This document shows positions 1-12,620 of a stretch of DNA of 64,000 nucleotides, piece after piece. The DNA lies in assembly GCA_000499405.2 (NCBI GenBank), contig HG738138.1, forward strand, positions 8,864,888 to 8,928,887, in the 5' to 3' direction. Source of the stretch: Onchocerca volvulus (lineage: Eukaryota; Nematoda; Chromadorea; Rhabditida; Onchocercidae). The first letter of the stretch is position 1. Each line of letters begins with the position of its first letter. The position numbers and the translations under genes are program-made. The notes beneath the pieces were generated by a model. It ran no database searches and was not told the DNA's origin. It was given only the letters and a program-made list of their open reading frames with translations.

Positions 1-2300
<2,300 letters not shown>

Positions 2301-4333
2301 TACACCTTGTCTGGAAAATTAAATTAACAATACAAAAATTCACATATAATAAAGAACTGCTATATCTCAACTTCAGCCAGATCCACTTTTTTAACCAAAA
2401 GTAAATGTTTACTGATACTTCGGCCGGCGTTAAACAGTCAACTTAGAACTGGCACGGACTCGGGGAATCCGACTGTCTAATTAAAACAGAGGAGACAGAT
2501 GGCCCTTGCGGGCGTTGACTGTCTCTGATTTCTGCCCAGAACTTTTTGCACTACAATATACACAGTATTTTCTCGATCTTTGGTTGAATTCTTCCCAGAT
2601 ATTTAAAAAAGAGGTTGAAAGTAAATTAAAAGCATAGCGGAAACTGTCAATTTAAAAAATAAAATCAAACCAGATCAAACATGAAATATACACTGTTTAC
2701 AAACAATGTATATCTCATGTTTGTAGCAAAAGCCGTAAAAAAACTGCATATTTATTAGACGACTTTAAAACTGTGAAACCAAATCTTTAAAAGGAGTATG
2801 CCCTAATGGAAATCTCAAAAAGTGAATTTCAGACAATTTCGAACAGCTGAAAAAGTCCAAAATTTTGCCAATATTGTATTAAATATAATTTGAATTATAA
2901 AGAAGAGACTAGAAATAAAAAATGGCATCAAGGGAGTATAGTAGGATAGTAGGAAAACAGTGCTATATATATATAAACTGCAGCATCGAAAGAGAAAGGA
3001 TGATCCACGATCTTGAAGCAATCATGGCAGAAGTAAATTTTGTCCAAAATATTCTTCTATTCATTTGATGACAATTAATCATCCGTTTCCTACGATTAAA
3101 TAAAGAGATGGAAATATGAGGTGCACTTAGCAAGCAAGCTCGCACCTAAATAATATTTAAAAATAAATTCGAGAAAACAAGAAGGAAATGATTCATTTAA
3201 TCTTGGATCACCGACACTTTCTGGATTTCTGCAGCAATATTTTCAATAAGAAGCAATAAAAGACCAATTGTGCCTTCTGTTCCCACATCTCCGCCCAATT
3301 TCTCTTCAACCTCAGCATAACATTAAGTACACAATAAAACCAAGCGAAAATCTTCACGGCAAACCGCATCCCAATGTGATAGAAGTCTTTAGCCTGCAAA
3401 TACCACTGCAGCGCACTGCTTCGTTTGGAAGTCGTTGGCTCCCGCAATGAGTTTTTCGGTAATTGAAGGTCTGTTTTTGTAGCTGGCGAGGATTTTCATG
3501 GGAATATGGGTAATTAAAGATGGTTGTAGGGGAAGTTGTCTTAAAAGGAAGGGAAACTTTCCTGTACTTTTTCAAATTCAATTCAAGATGCCGCGAGCTT
3601 CCCCGAAACTCTCGATATAGGTAAATAACGTCAGCTGATACGACTATTTCGGAAATAACGATGTGATGTACGCTGCTATATTATAAATTATATTTATGAG
3701 ATATATATGCTAGCACACAAGTGCTTATAAATCTATAAAATCTTGCAATGCAAACTGCATAAGCAAACCGCGATTCAACATTGAAAAAAAAAAAAAAAAG
3801 ATTTATAAGAGAAAAGAGACAAGGAAAAGAATCATGTGTTGACAGCCGAATCTAGATCCCTCAGAAGAATAGAAATCGATGAGCTCTATCTGTAAGGTCC
3901 CAAATATTGAACTGTTAAATGATAACGTGTACTCAACGATATATGCATGCATATAATGGGAAAAAAATCCAATTTGTGAAAGTGGGATAGGAAATCACCA
4001 TCAGCGGTAAAAATAATTCATGTGAGTTCTGAAGTTTTAGAAGATTCTCATTGTCGACTTTCCAGCTTTGTTTATTTAGAATGTCGATTTTCCGGATAAA
4101 TATATATCAAAAATTGGTATTCTGAAATTTGGTATTGTGAAATTATAAATTAAACATATTCCAATGGATGTGCAGGAGCACTCAAGAAAATGCAAAATTA
4201 CTGTGAATTACATAGAATAGGATAGATTCTTTCAATTGGGATAGATTGTCATTCTGAATACATCATAAGTGATTAACTATACGAAGGATGATCTGGTTTC
4301 AGAAGCAATTCTGTTGATCTGATCGTTGTGCTG
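2301..4333. other. Intergenic region between the sem-5 start and TTR-like gene 1
   Basis: AT-rich sequence. It holds one decayed coding-like stretch (described separately at 3197-3499), a short TA-rich run near 2964-2977, and a 16-base poly(A) run at 3784-3799 followed by GATT. The part next to 2300 should contain the sem-5 promoter, but no clear TATA or spliced-leader acceptor stands out. I see no other gene. Confidence 0.6.
3197..3499 (-). pseudogene. Decayed or frame-broken small helical protein gene, family not recognised
   Basis: Read on the minus strand, three consecutive segments look like protein but lie in different frames. Segment 1 starts at ATG 3499 (MKILASYKNRPSITEKLIAG...). Segment 2 contains ALQWYLQAKDFYHIGMRF and a hydrophobic helix. 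Segment 3 contains GGDVGTEGTIGLLLLLIENI and ends in a stop at 3197. Taken in order they make about 100 residues of mostly helical sequence. No pair of splice signals at the two frame changes leaves an intron of workable size, so they look like indels in a dead gene or sequence errors in a live one. I do not recognise the family. Confidence 0.35.
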
Positions 4334-5477
4334 TTAGTGGATACAGTCATGGCTTTCATCGGGCATTATAGCTTCCAGATTCCATGTACCAATATCGAGG
4401 ACCTTTTGTGGTACTTTACCATTCGTAATGTAATGGTTCGGCAGTTCGAACTTCCAGCGCCGTTGGCATGGCTATATATGTATAAAAATCGGCAAACAAA
4501 TTGATCAAAAAAAGTGTAATAAATAACCTGATGATACAGCAATACTACGATAACACAAGTACTTTCGGCAAATTCTTCTGGTTAATCATTATCTTTAATG
4601 ATATTCCTAATCTTCTTTATTTTTTTAGACCGTTTGTCATTAATTACAGTCAGCAACAGAACTATATAACTTTATATAACATCATCAGTCTTGTTGAAAA
4701 TGTGAGAACTAAGTGTTTTTAAATGAATAAACAAGTAATCTCCCGTGGGAATGACAAGTCCAGTACTTTGAAATTAGATTAATATGCAATAGTTAATGAA
4801 GAAGCATGAGTAAACGCACGGTAACGCCATCGTTGCAATCGTGGTAGATTTTTAGATGCGGATCGATAGTCGTCATTTCATTTGTATCACCGGACAATTT
4901 GAAATAACCGTGTTGGTCGGTATAACCTGCATCTAAATCATCGTCTGGATCCGACCCTGAAATGATCCCCTCATTTTTCGAAATGTGTCGAGATTGTAAC
5001 ATTACCTAGAATTGATCAAGAGTACCTAGAATTGATACAAGAGTATGACATAGATCAGAGCAGAATCTAGTGCACTATTATCTGACGGCACGAATTGTAT
5101 TTCACCTGGCAGGATAAACGCTCAAAATTCTCCATTACCTGCAGGATGTGACAAATATGTAAGAAGTATAATACCGTCCCTATGATAAGCAACTTACCGA
5201 AATCATCATCGACCAACTTAACTCGTACTCCCGGAGCTGGCTGAATACCACAGAACAACCTCCCAGTTACCTGCAATTGAATCTCTCATATGATTCACAG
5301 TTGTTTTTTGAAGGCGATGATAAATTTGATATTTGTTGGTTTTTTTGTTATGTGAAGTTTTAAAAATAATACGCTGTAGCTTTGAATGCCGGTATGCTGT
5401 TGTGGAATGATTGCACTATGCGACACGCATACCAGCAATGCGATGATTCCGCCCAATACACCGCGGTATATCGTCAT
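4334..5477 (-). CDS. Transthyretin-like (TTR/TTL) secreted protein, gene 1 of a tandem array
   Basis: Member of the nematode-expanded transthyretin-like family: small secreted beta-sandwich proteins, mostly of unknown function (TTR-52 in C. elegans bridges apoptotic cells to phagocytes). Four exons: 5373-5477, 5198-5270, 4820-4956 and 4334-4471. They join in frame (phases 0/1/0) to 150 residues. A signal peptide fills residues 1-21 (MTIYRGVLGGIIALLVCVSHS). The first strand is VTGRLFCGIQPAPGVRVKLV. The family signature follows: DPDDDLDAGYTDQHGYF, then YHDCND, then PCQRRWKFELPNHYI, with cysteines in the usual positions and a final SHDCIH. It differs from its two neighbours in having an extra intron inside the N-terminal region. 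All introns start with GT. Confidence 0.92.
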
Positions 5478-6798
5478 TAAGTACACCTTTAACGTAAGTG
5501 AAAATATCACATAGTTGTAAATTTTTGATTTTTGCATCCTGGAACTTCAATTGTAGATTCAACATAGCACCGATCTATGTATACCGGTCTAGATGGTTAT
5601 GGAAAATTGGAATTTTGAAGGTGATATAATTCAATATGATTGTATTCGCTGTTATAAGCAGTATAGCACTATTTTGTATGCGCCGTCAGTTTTTTGATTT
5701 CGAAACGTTTCGAATAAAATCTAAGTTTTAGCTGAACTAAATATATAGCAATGCACTTACTTGGCAGTTACTGATTTTCGACTGGTCATTTTCCTTAAAT
5801 ATAGTAAGAAAAACTTTGTTTAAAAAATTTCAAACTTATTGTTACTTTAAAAATTTAGTTCCGAGATTGATAGGTATGATTCTCTAGTCAGAAACCATCC
5901 AAAACGTTTTGGAATTTATCTATTCAGAAAACAGTGTTCGAAGAAAAATTTATTATTTCCATGAAAAAAGTCATTATTTTAGATATAAAATTGACAAAAA
6001 TTAATCAATGATCAAAGAGGGAAGACATTCCAATTAGATATAGCTTGAATGGGCTGTATAATGGTGTCTTGTTGAAAGCTTTTCACGAACAGAAAGAGGG
6101 AAAAGTATTTCAGGTTGTAAAGCCACTGATTTAATTTTTGTACTTTCTCGAGTGACTTTTAAATAAATTTAACATATATTTCGGGAAAATGAACATCAGT
6201 GAACTGTCTTAGGTACAGCACTTATAAAAATATGAAGACAAAATTCTATCAAAACCAAAAGAAATGGAAGTGCAAATTTAGAATTACATCAATTTGTTGG
6301 AGATTGAAATACAAATCGAGACAATTCGACAAATCTCTTTGCCAGGCACTCTATATTCCTTAATGTGATTGAAATAGATGAAAAAAGGAAACTGAAATTA
6401 CAGTTCATTTTACCAACACAATAAAAAGTATGAATTCAGCATAAAGTGAAGTTGCAGATAAGTAGCTTCGACAGTGATACTTAATCTAAATATTTCTTTC
6501 TCATCCCGGTTACAATCAAATCGAGTATTAATCATTGAATTCTATCTAAGTGCGTGCTATTTTCAGTACATTTTTTTTTTGATGATGCATCTGAGTCTAT
6601 GTTTTATTTTGCTATTTTAACACAGTTAATTAGTTAAACCAGAACTTCCACTTACTAATAACTAGTAGGATATCTCTTGTCTGCTACGGAAAGCTATATT
6701 AATCAGAAGTGGTGTATGAAGCTTATTAAAGAGAACTCGGTCGTTCCTTTTAATGAATTTCAAGAGATGTAAAAGAAGGGAAGAATTGAACATGGGCA
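5478..6798. other. Spacer between TTR-like genes 1 and 2
   Basis: AT-rich sequence upstream of TTR-like gene 1 and downstream of gene 2. I see no coding exon, RNA gene or clear repeat apart from short homopolymer runs. The proximal part near 5480-5700 presumably carries the promoter of gene 1. Confidence 0.5.
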
Positions 6799-9700
6799 TT
6801 AGAGGTGTATACATTCTTGGTCTTCATCTTCCAGTTCCACTTCGAGATTCATTTCTCCGAGGTCCATTATTTTCCGAGCTACTGCTCCGTTAGATACATA
6901 ACGATCCGGGATGCGAATAACCCATTCCCTTTGGCATGGCTGAAAGTGATATATCTCTGTTGTACATCTATTAAATTTTGATCATTCTAGATTCTGCATC
7001 GATCTACTTACTATGTTCTTATCATTCAACGATACAGAGAAAGCTTATGTCTCTTCGGTGTCCAGGCAGTGTTGCTTGGCAACCTCGTAAACGGTAAACG
7101 GTAACACTAGCCCTAAGCTGTACATGTATATACACATACACACACAGACACACAAACAACACACATTATACATCGTACATCATTTCGTTCCAAACTGTTG
7201 ACCTCAGGGACCTCGTTAAGCATTTTTGATGATCGGAATCAGAAGAAATACATTCAGGCCATCCTCAGCACAACAGTGGTTAGTTAAACCTGATGAATGG
7301 AAGAAAACATTCATGATAAAATAAAATATTTGCCTTCCGGCAGGAGCAAAGTCCTCAATCGTTGTTAGAATTGGCCCAGAGTTAAGAAGAATCATTTCAA
7401 ATGCTCAATGCTTCTAATATTCCGATTTTATTTACAACTACGAAAAGGAGGATGACATCATATTCTGAAATTGGTTTCCGAATGCAATCGTTTTCTCAGT
7501 ATAAAACATGACATAGAAATAGTCTAATGTTCATCATTGATTCTAGCAGTATTGGCGTTGTTTTCAAATCAGAAAAACCAAAATTGTGTTGATTTCGTTA
7601 AACTACGCATCATGTAAGCAACTGTTCTCACAAGAATCATATTTGTTCTAAATGTAAGAAAACGGGCCACAAAGAAGGATTTTGTTCCCTCTATGCTCTT
7701 TCTCATAAGCACTTCGGAAGTTTGCAGTGCTTGAGTAACAGAGAAAACTTGTTTTTCATTTTCATGGAATCCATGACCTTATCACTACAATTTCGGAGGA
7801 TTTCATTGTTAATGAGGACCAAGTTAAACTTCAAATGGGTGCGACTGCCAATGATTATGACATCATAATTACACCTTCTTAAGCTGGAAGAAATCAGTCC
7901 AAAACAACAGCATTCTCGGGAGTGTCACCTTTGACTCTACCTATTTACAAGACAACTCAAATGCATTTACCAGTTTAATTCAGTGTCATTTCTTGGCTCG
8001 TGCTATGAATGCAGTTCCAATCGCGAGAGCTTTTTGGGTGTAGAATAAATTGCAGAATCAGTCTTCTCAACAGTCATTCAGCAAGCTTCAGGCACATCAC
8101 TTGACAAAAGGTTGTTATTAGAGCGGTTGAAGTTAGTGTTCAACAGATCCTCTCAGATTCTATGTTAGTCTTTTCAACTGTTAGAGATATAATTGGTTTG
8201 GTTGTTTTTTCTTGATCATTTTCTACTTTCGCTATTTCTTATGTCTTTCTCCTTGTCCATCTCTTTTTTCAACTCAGAGAAGTATTCGCTCGATCGGAAT
8301 GTCAGAAGTCCTCTTTTCTTTCACAATTCATCTTCACTGAAATTCCAGCATCTCTTTCTGCTTGTTCACAATAGTATATTAGATCATTCTCTTTTCATCC
8401 AAAATCCAGTGGTGAACTGGAATGCTTCGTGTATATTTTCAAGTGCGTTATTCAAAGAGATAATGTTCAAAAAGTTTCAATCCATTTTGCTACCTATTTT
8501 CCATTTAGCATCCAGCAATCAGTGACTGCATTCCACCTGAACAGCTACTTCGTTAATTCTTTTCGGCCACTTTAGCCTGCTTCATCCGCTGAATTTCGTG
8601 ACCAGAAAATGATTAACAGTTCAATAGCCGTCATAAGCTATTCCAGGACAGCTAACTTATTTATATTAAAGAATATTGTCTTAATTTCAAGCCATTCTAG
8701 ATATCAAATTAAATCCTTGGATATTGTCTGTATTTGGTTTACGATCAGGTGAAAGTTTTGGTAAAATGTGCTAATCAATTCAAATCATGTTTGATTATTT
8801 GGGCTATAACAAACATATATCTTTTTTCTTTTTTGTAGGAACTACAGCCGAACATCATTAGCGTTGGTATCAGTTAATTACTTCCCTTAATTATTCTTAC
8901 GACATTGCTTCAAGTAACGATATCCAAAACAGTAATGAAACAATCACCATACATCCAATTAACTCATACTTCTATTGTATTCAGTATTATTCCATAAAGA
9001 TTCTCATTCGATTCATGTTGATTTCATTTTTTCTTATCGGTTATAATGATCTTTGTGTTGAAGAGCTATTATACTTTTCACATCGTGTTGTACTCTCGAT
9101 TACAAAGAGTTTTCTACAAGGGATTCGAATCTTCTCGATGTATATGGTCTTCCAATTTTTCCTATGTTGTTCGACCACCTCGAAAACAATTGCTCTTCTC
9201 CCAAATCTCCGTTCTACACAAATATAAATACGCATGTACGCTACTCATCCATGTCCTGAAGTTCCCGTTCCATCCCAAGCAATCCAGCTGTTGACTATCG
9301 TAAATAAAACATCAATCAAGCTATTTCAGATATTCTGATCTCATATCCATTCACTTTCGCACATCGAATATATTCCATTCTTTCATATTGCCGGTAACTT
9401 CTAATACCACCCTTTTTCCAATTTTTTTTTCTAAAGAACGTGAATGACATATGCTATTTTAAAAAAACATGAATAACACATGCCCTTCCGTAGTCGTTAC
9501 AGTCGTGATAAATCCGAATTTCGGGGTCAATCGTTGATAATTCGTATGAATTTCCTTGTAAATCAAATTTACCACCGCTGTCTGTTTGACAGGAATCCAT
9601 TAAATCATCTGGATTCGGACCTACAAATGACTGTTTATCACAGTTAAGGTAGCGATAGAGATATCTATAACCCTGCCAATGGGAAAACTCGTGATACTTA

Positions 9701-9947
9701 ACAAAATCTGCAGAGAAGGGACTGAAACGAGAAAGAAAACCCGGAATAGTAACGGTGTGTAATTATATAGGAAAACAAAAGCCTTATTACCATTATCTTT
9801 ATCGACCAATTTCACCAGAATACTGGAAGCTGGCTGGGAACCACATAGAAGCCTTCCCCTAACGCGCACACTCTGTTCGAGGAATGCATTAGCTGCGTGC
9901 ACCATTGCAATGACAACATAGGCGTTCAGGACAGATATTGGCCACAT
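6799..9947 (-). CDS. Transthyretin-like (TTR/TTL) secreted protein, gene 2, with a long repeat-filled intron
   Basis: Three exons: 9791-9947, 9484-9620 and 6799-6939, joining in phases 1 and 0 to 144 residues. The N-terminal signal peptide is MWPISVLNAYVVIAMVHAAN. It is followed by the strand VRVRGRLLCGSQPASSILVK, then PNPDDLMDSCQTDSGGKF, IYHDCNDYGR and PCQREWVIRIPDRYVSNGAV, ending QECIHL. Exon 1 (157 bases) and exon 2 (137 bases) match TTR-like gene 3 exactly in length. Aligning to the other two genes puts the end of exon 2 right after YGR. The next bases are GCATGTG, so intron 2 is best read as a GC-AG intron. A GT two codons later would also keep frame but adds Ala-Cys. Intron 2 is about 2.5 kb and contains a decayed retroelement. 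Confidence 0.85.
7131..7166. repeat. CA-rich microsatellite
   Basis: Imperfect (CA)n run with GA and AA interruptions, inside intron 2 of TTR-like gene 2. Confidence 0.7.
7560..8525 (+). mobile_element. Decayed LTR-retrotransposon remnant (BEL/Pao-like gag zinc knuckles)
   Basis: On the plus strand, bases 7644-7685 encode CSKCKKTGHKEGFC, a perfect C-x2-C-x4-H-x4-C zinc knuckle of the kind found in retroelement Gag proteins. Just upstream is a damaged first knuckle ending HHVSNC, broken by in-frame stops. Two knuckles in this spacing, the first ending in H-x4-C, recall BEL/Pao elements. Downstream reading is broken by stops and frame changes (for example MGATANDYDIIITP, then stop). A 110-codon open stretch at 8193-8525 is the longest intact piece but matches nothing I know. 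The element lies opposite to its host gene inside a TTR-like intron. Borders and LTRs were not found, so the limits given are rough. Confidence 0.5.
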
Positions 9948-11587
9948 TTTTCTGCAAAATTTGAGCGATATTTTCAGAGTTTCATTCTCGAAATCTAGTA
10001 ACCCTGCAGAACTTCTTTAATGAAGGCCATGATATTGAAAAAACAAATTGATAGGTCTATTTTTTTTTTCGTTTTATGCCTTCAAAGGCACAACAGTACT
10101 CGCGCAATACTTTCTGTATTGGTGTAATGTCTTTTATTATATTATCAATAAATTTTTATACACATTGCCAAGAGATGCCTGAATGAACGCAATTCTTATC
10201 AACAATAAAATCATTGGACCATTTAGACGATGCCTTTGTTTTAAAATCTTCGTAGCAGCAATCATTCCTCATTTCTCAAATTTTTGAGGGTTTGGAATTT
10301 TGATTCAATTTGATAATTTTTTGAAAAATTACAAGCTTCATAAGCTGAAAAATAGTGCTTAACAGCAACAGCTGTCATTAACAAACATTTGGTGCACAAG
10401 GATTCATTCTTGAGGAGAGAAAGAGAAGTACCAACTGGGAAGACTAGGTTGTACGCTAACAAAAATTTCCGAATGAAACAGCAAAATTTTCACTGATATG
10501 CAAGAATATTCATTTCATGTAATTGATTCTACTTCTTTTTTCTGTCTCTCTCAAATATGATAGATTAGGTAAGTTGTGAAAGTTTTTCAAGAAAATTCCA
10601 TGAAATTCGAAAAACAGAAACCTTGCAAGTATTTTCATTTCTTTCGGAAAATTTTGCTATTAAAGAAGAAAGCCGGAAAAAAGAGAGAAACAATAGGCAG
10701 TAGTAAATGTAAGAAATTCAAGTATGATAACTACTCACGACAAGGTCTAGCTTTGGTATTTGAAACATAATCACATTATCAAACTAAAACTTCCAGTGGC
10801 CGAACAGTGAGATAATCCGAAGTAACAACTGATCTATGCATGCATCAATGAAAAGGATACATTGGACTGCATCGGGCTGGATACGGATGATCGAATGAAA
10901 AGTGTTGCTGATCGCTGATAATCATCTTATAATGATCAGAAGCCACTCATACGAACAGCTGTCGATGTTATGCAGCCTGTCTATCGCTATGTAGCGTTTC
11001 TGTCTCTGCTTCTGGTATCCCGAGCCTTTGTTCGCCCTAGTATGCCTAGCATCAGGAGATGAAGTTTCTGGAGTGAAAAAGCTGTATACAGTCAAGAATA
11101 ATATTAGTTCCTTTTTGTTGATTATATTAATTAAGTGTGCGGGATGGAAAGTTTGACTTATTAATGATGAATATTCACTTTGGCATGAGAATATGCTCGG
11201 GCTGTATAGCTTTTACGAATAAAGAAATATGGTATGACGAATAATTTTAAATCATTATTGAAAAAGATTATTAAATCATTTCATTTCATATATTTATTGG
11301 TAACTTTAACACTGCTTTAGGATGATTCTGTAACATAAAAAGCGAACATTTTATTAAAATACACATTGATAGTACAAATATTCATATTTTACAACTTTCC
11401 AAATACCTGTAGAATGTGACAGAATGTTAAATATGATATTTGGTGATAATAATAGACAAACGAAATCAACAGTTCAAGTTTTACAATTAATTTCATTTGG
11501 AGAAAGGAGTGGTTATTCTCTGTTTCGTACATACAGCGGAATTCATGAGTTATGGATATATTATCGCTTAAGCAGCATCTGAGTAAG
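9948..11587. other. Spacer between TTR-like genes 2 and 3
   Basis: Upstream region of TTR-like gene 2. Mostly AT-rich, with a locally GC-richer patch at about 10860-11090 that contains a short signal-peptide-like reading frame (10970-11062, listed separately). No other exon is convincing. Confidence 0.5.
10970..11062 (+). CDS. Candidate 30-residue secreted peptide or signal-peptide exon
   Basis: ATG at 10970 opens a 31-codon frame, MQPVYRYVAFLSLLLVSRAF..., ending at TGA 11062. The shape is a textbook signal peptide: short polar start, hydrophobic core AFLSLLLV, then an Arg-rich tail. The patch is clearly GC-richer than its surroundings. A GTATGC donor-like site follows the frame at about 11040, so it could instead be the first exon of a longer gene, but I found no matching downstream exon before the opposite-strand TTR-like gene 3. 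Too short to be sure; chance is possible. Confidence 0.2.
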   Translation: MQPVYRYVAFLSLLLVSRAFVRPSMPSIRR

Positions 11588-12620
11588 TTAAAGTAAGCAG
11601 TTCCGCTTCTCGCCATAAAACACTACTTCAGCATTCAAGATACCCATATTCATAATTTCCTGTTCATCTCCTTCATTACCTATATATTTCGCTGGAATTC
11701 CCAGTCTCCATTCACGATCACATGGCTAAAGAAAACAATATTAGTACATGCAGACAGGAAATGATAATAATTCACGTCATGTTGAAAATTCTCATGCACT
11801 TGTTTGTTTGTTTTTGTAAGAGCTTGGAAAAGCGGTTTTCAATTATTTCAGAAGCTTTTACAAAAGGTATATGTGAAAGATCTTTTCATTTCATTGGAGA
11901 ACTGCTATCCCAATTTTTCCACTGCTTTTTAAAACTGAAGAGAGCAGAGATTAAAAATTTACGATTCCGCCATCGTTGCATTTATGACGAACGATAAGTA
12001 CAGGATCAATTGTACTCCATTCACTCTCGTTACCACGCACAAAAAAATATCCTCTTTGGTCTGTTATATTCGTCGCCATTACATCATCAGGATCCAGTTC
12101 TAAAGAAATGTTTTTATAACAAATTAAGCAGTTAAGTGGAAATTAGCAATACGTCATAGTAAATGATGTAAGATCCTTTTACAACCTTCTTAAGGTATAT
12201 TTTGTTGAAAATAAAGTCCCAAATTTTTTGGTAAATCTCATGGAAGCTTTCCGAAATTTTAAAAGATTTCTAAAATTTTGAAAGATTTAAAAAGTGACAT
12301 GTAGTGTTTTTCATTGTAAGCATCCTAAAAAGTTGCATAAATTTTTTGCAATATTTTTCTGCTTTGATAAAGTAGCGAAACAGTCATTACGAATAGCTAA
12401 TGAAAGTGTGTTTCTGAAAATTTTGGAATGATTTTGCAAATGACGATTACTGAAATGACGAACTATCGTGATCGATGAGAATTATCTGATGATCCGGTAA
12501 TGGTCTACCCTCACATAACAGTATTCCCTGTACTGCGACACTCTGCACTCGGGATAGTGCAAACAAAGCATTAGCAGCATTAGGCAAAAACCACCATAGC
12601 ACAAACAATATCCAGTCCAT
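11588..12620 (-). CDS. Transthyretin-like (TTR/TTL) secreted protein, gene 3 of the array
   Basis: Three exons: 12464-12620, 11963-12099 and 11588-11725 (157, 137 and 138 bases), joining in phases 1 and 0 to 143 residues. The N-terminus MDWILFVLWWFLPNAANALF is a signal peptide. Next comes VQSVAVQGILLCEGRPLPDH, then LDPDDVMATNITDQRGYFFV, then RHKCNDGGI and PCDREWRLGIPAKYI, ending EKRNCLL. The family Tyr-His-Asp-Cys motif is changed to Arg-His-Lys-Cys and the PCQRxW motif to PCDREW, so this copy has diverged more than the other two. All introns start with GT. Exon lengths match gene 2 exactly for exons 1 and 2, which supports tandem duplication. Confidence 0.9.

Noticed and set aside
8193..8525. 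110-codon plus-strand open frame
   Set aside because: Lies in decayed retroelement sequence, hydrophobic and Ser/Phe-rich, no catalytic motif visible; kept only as part of the remnant.
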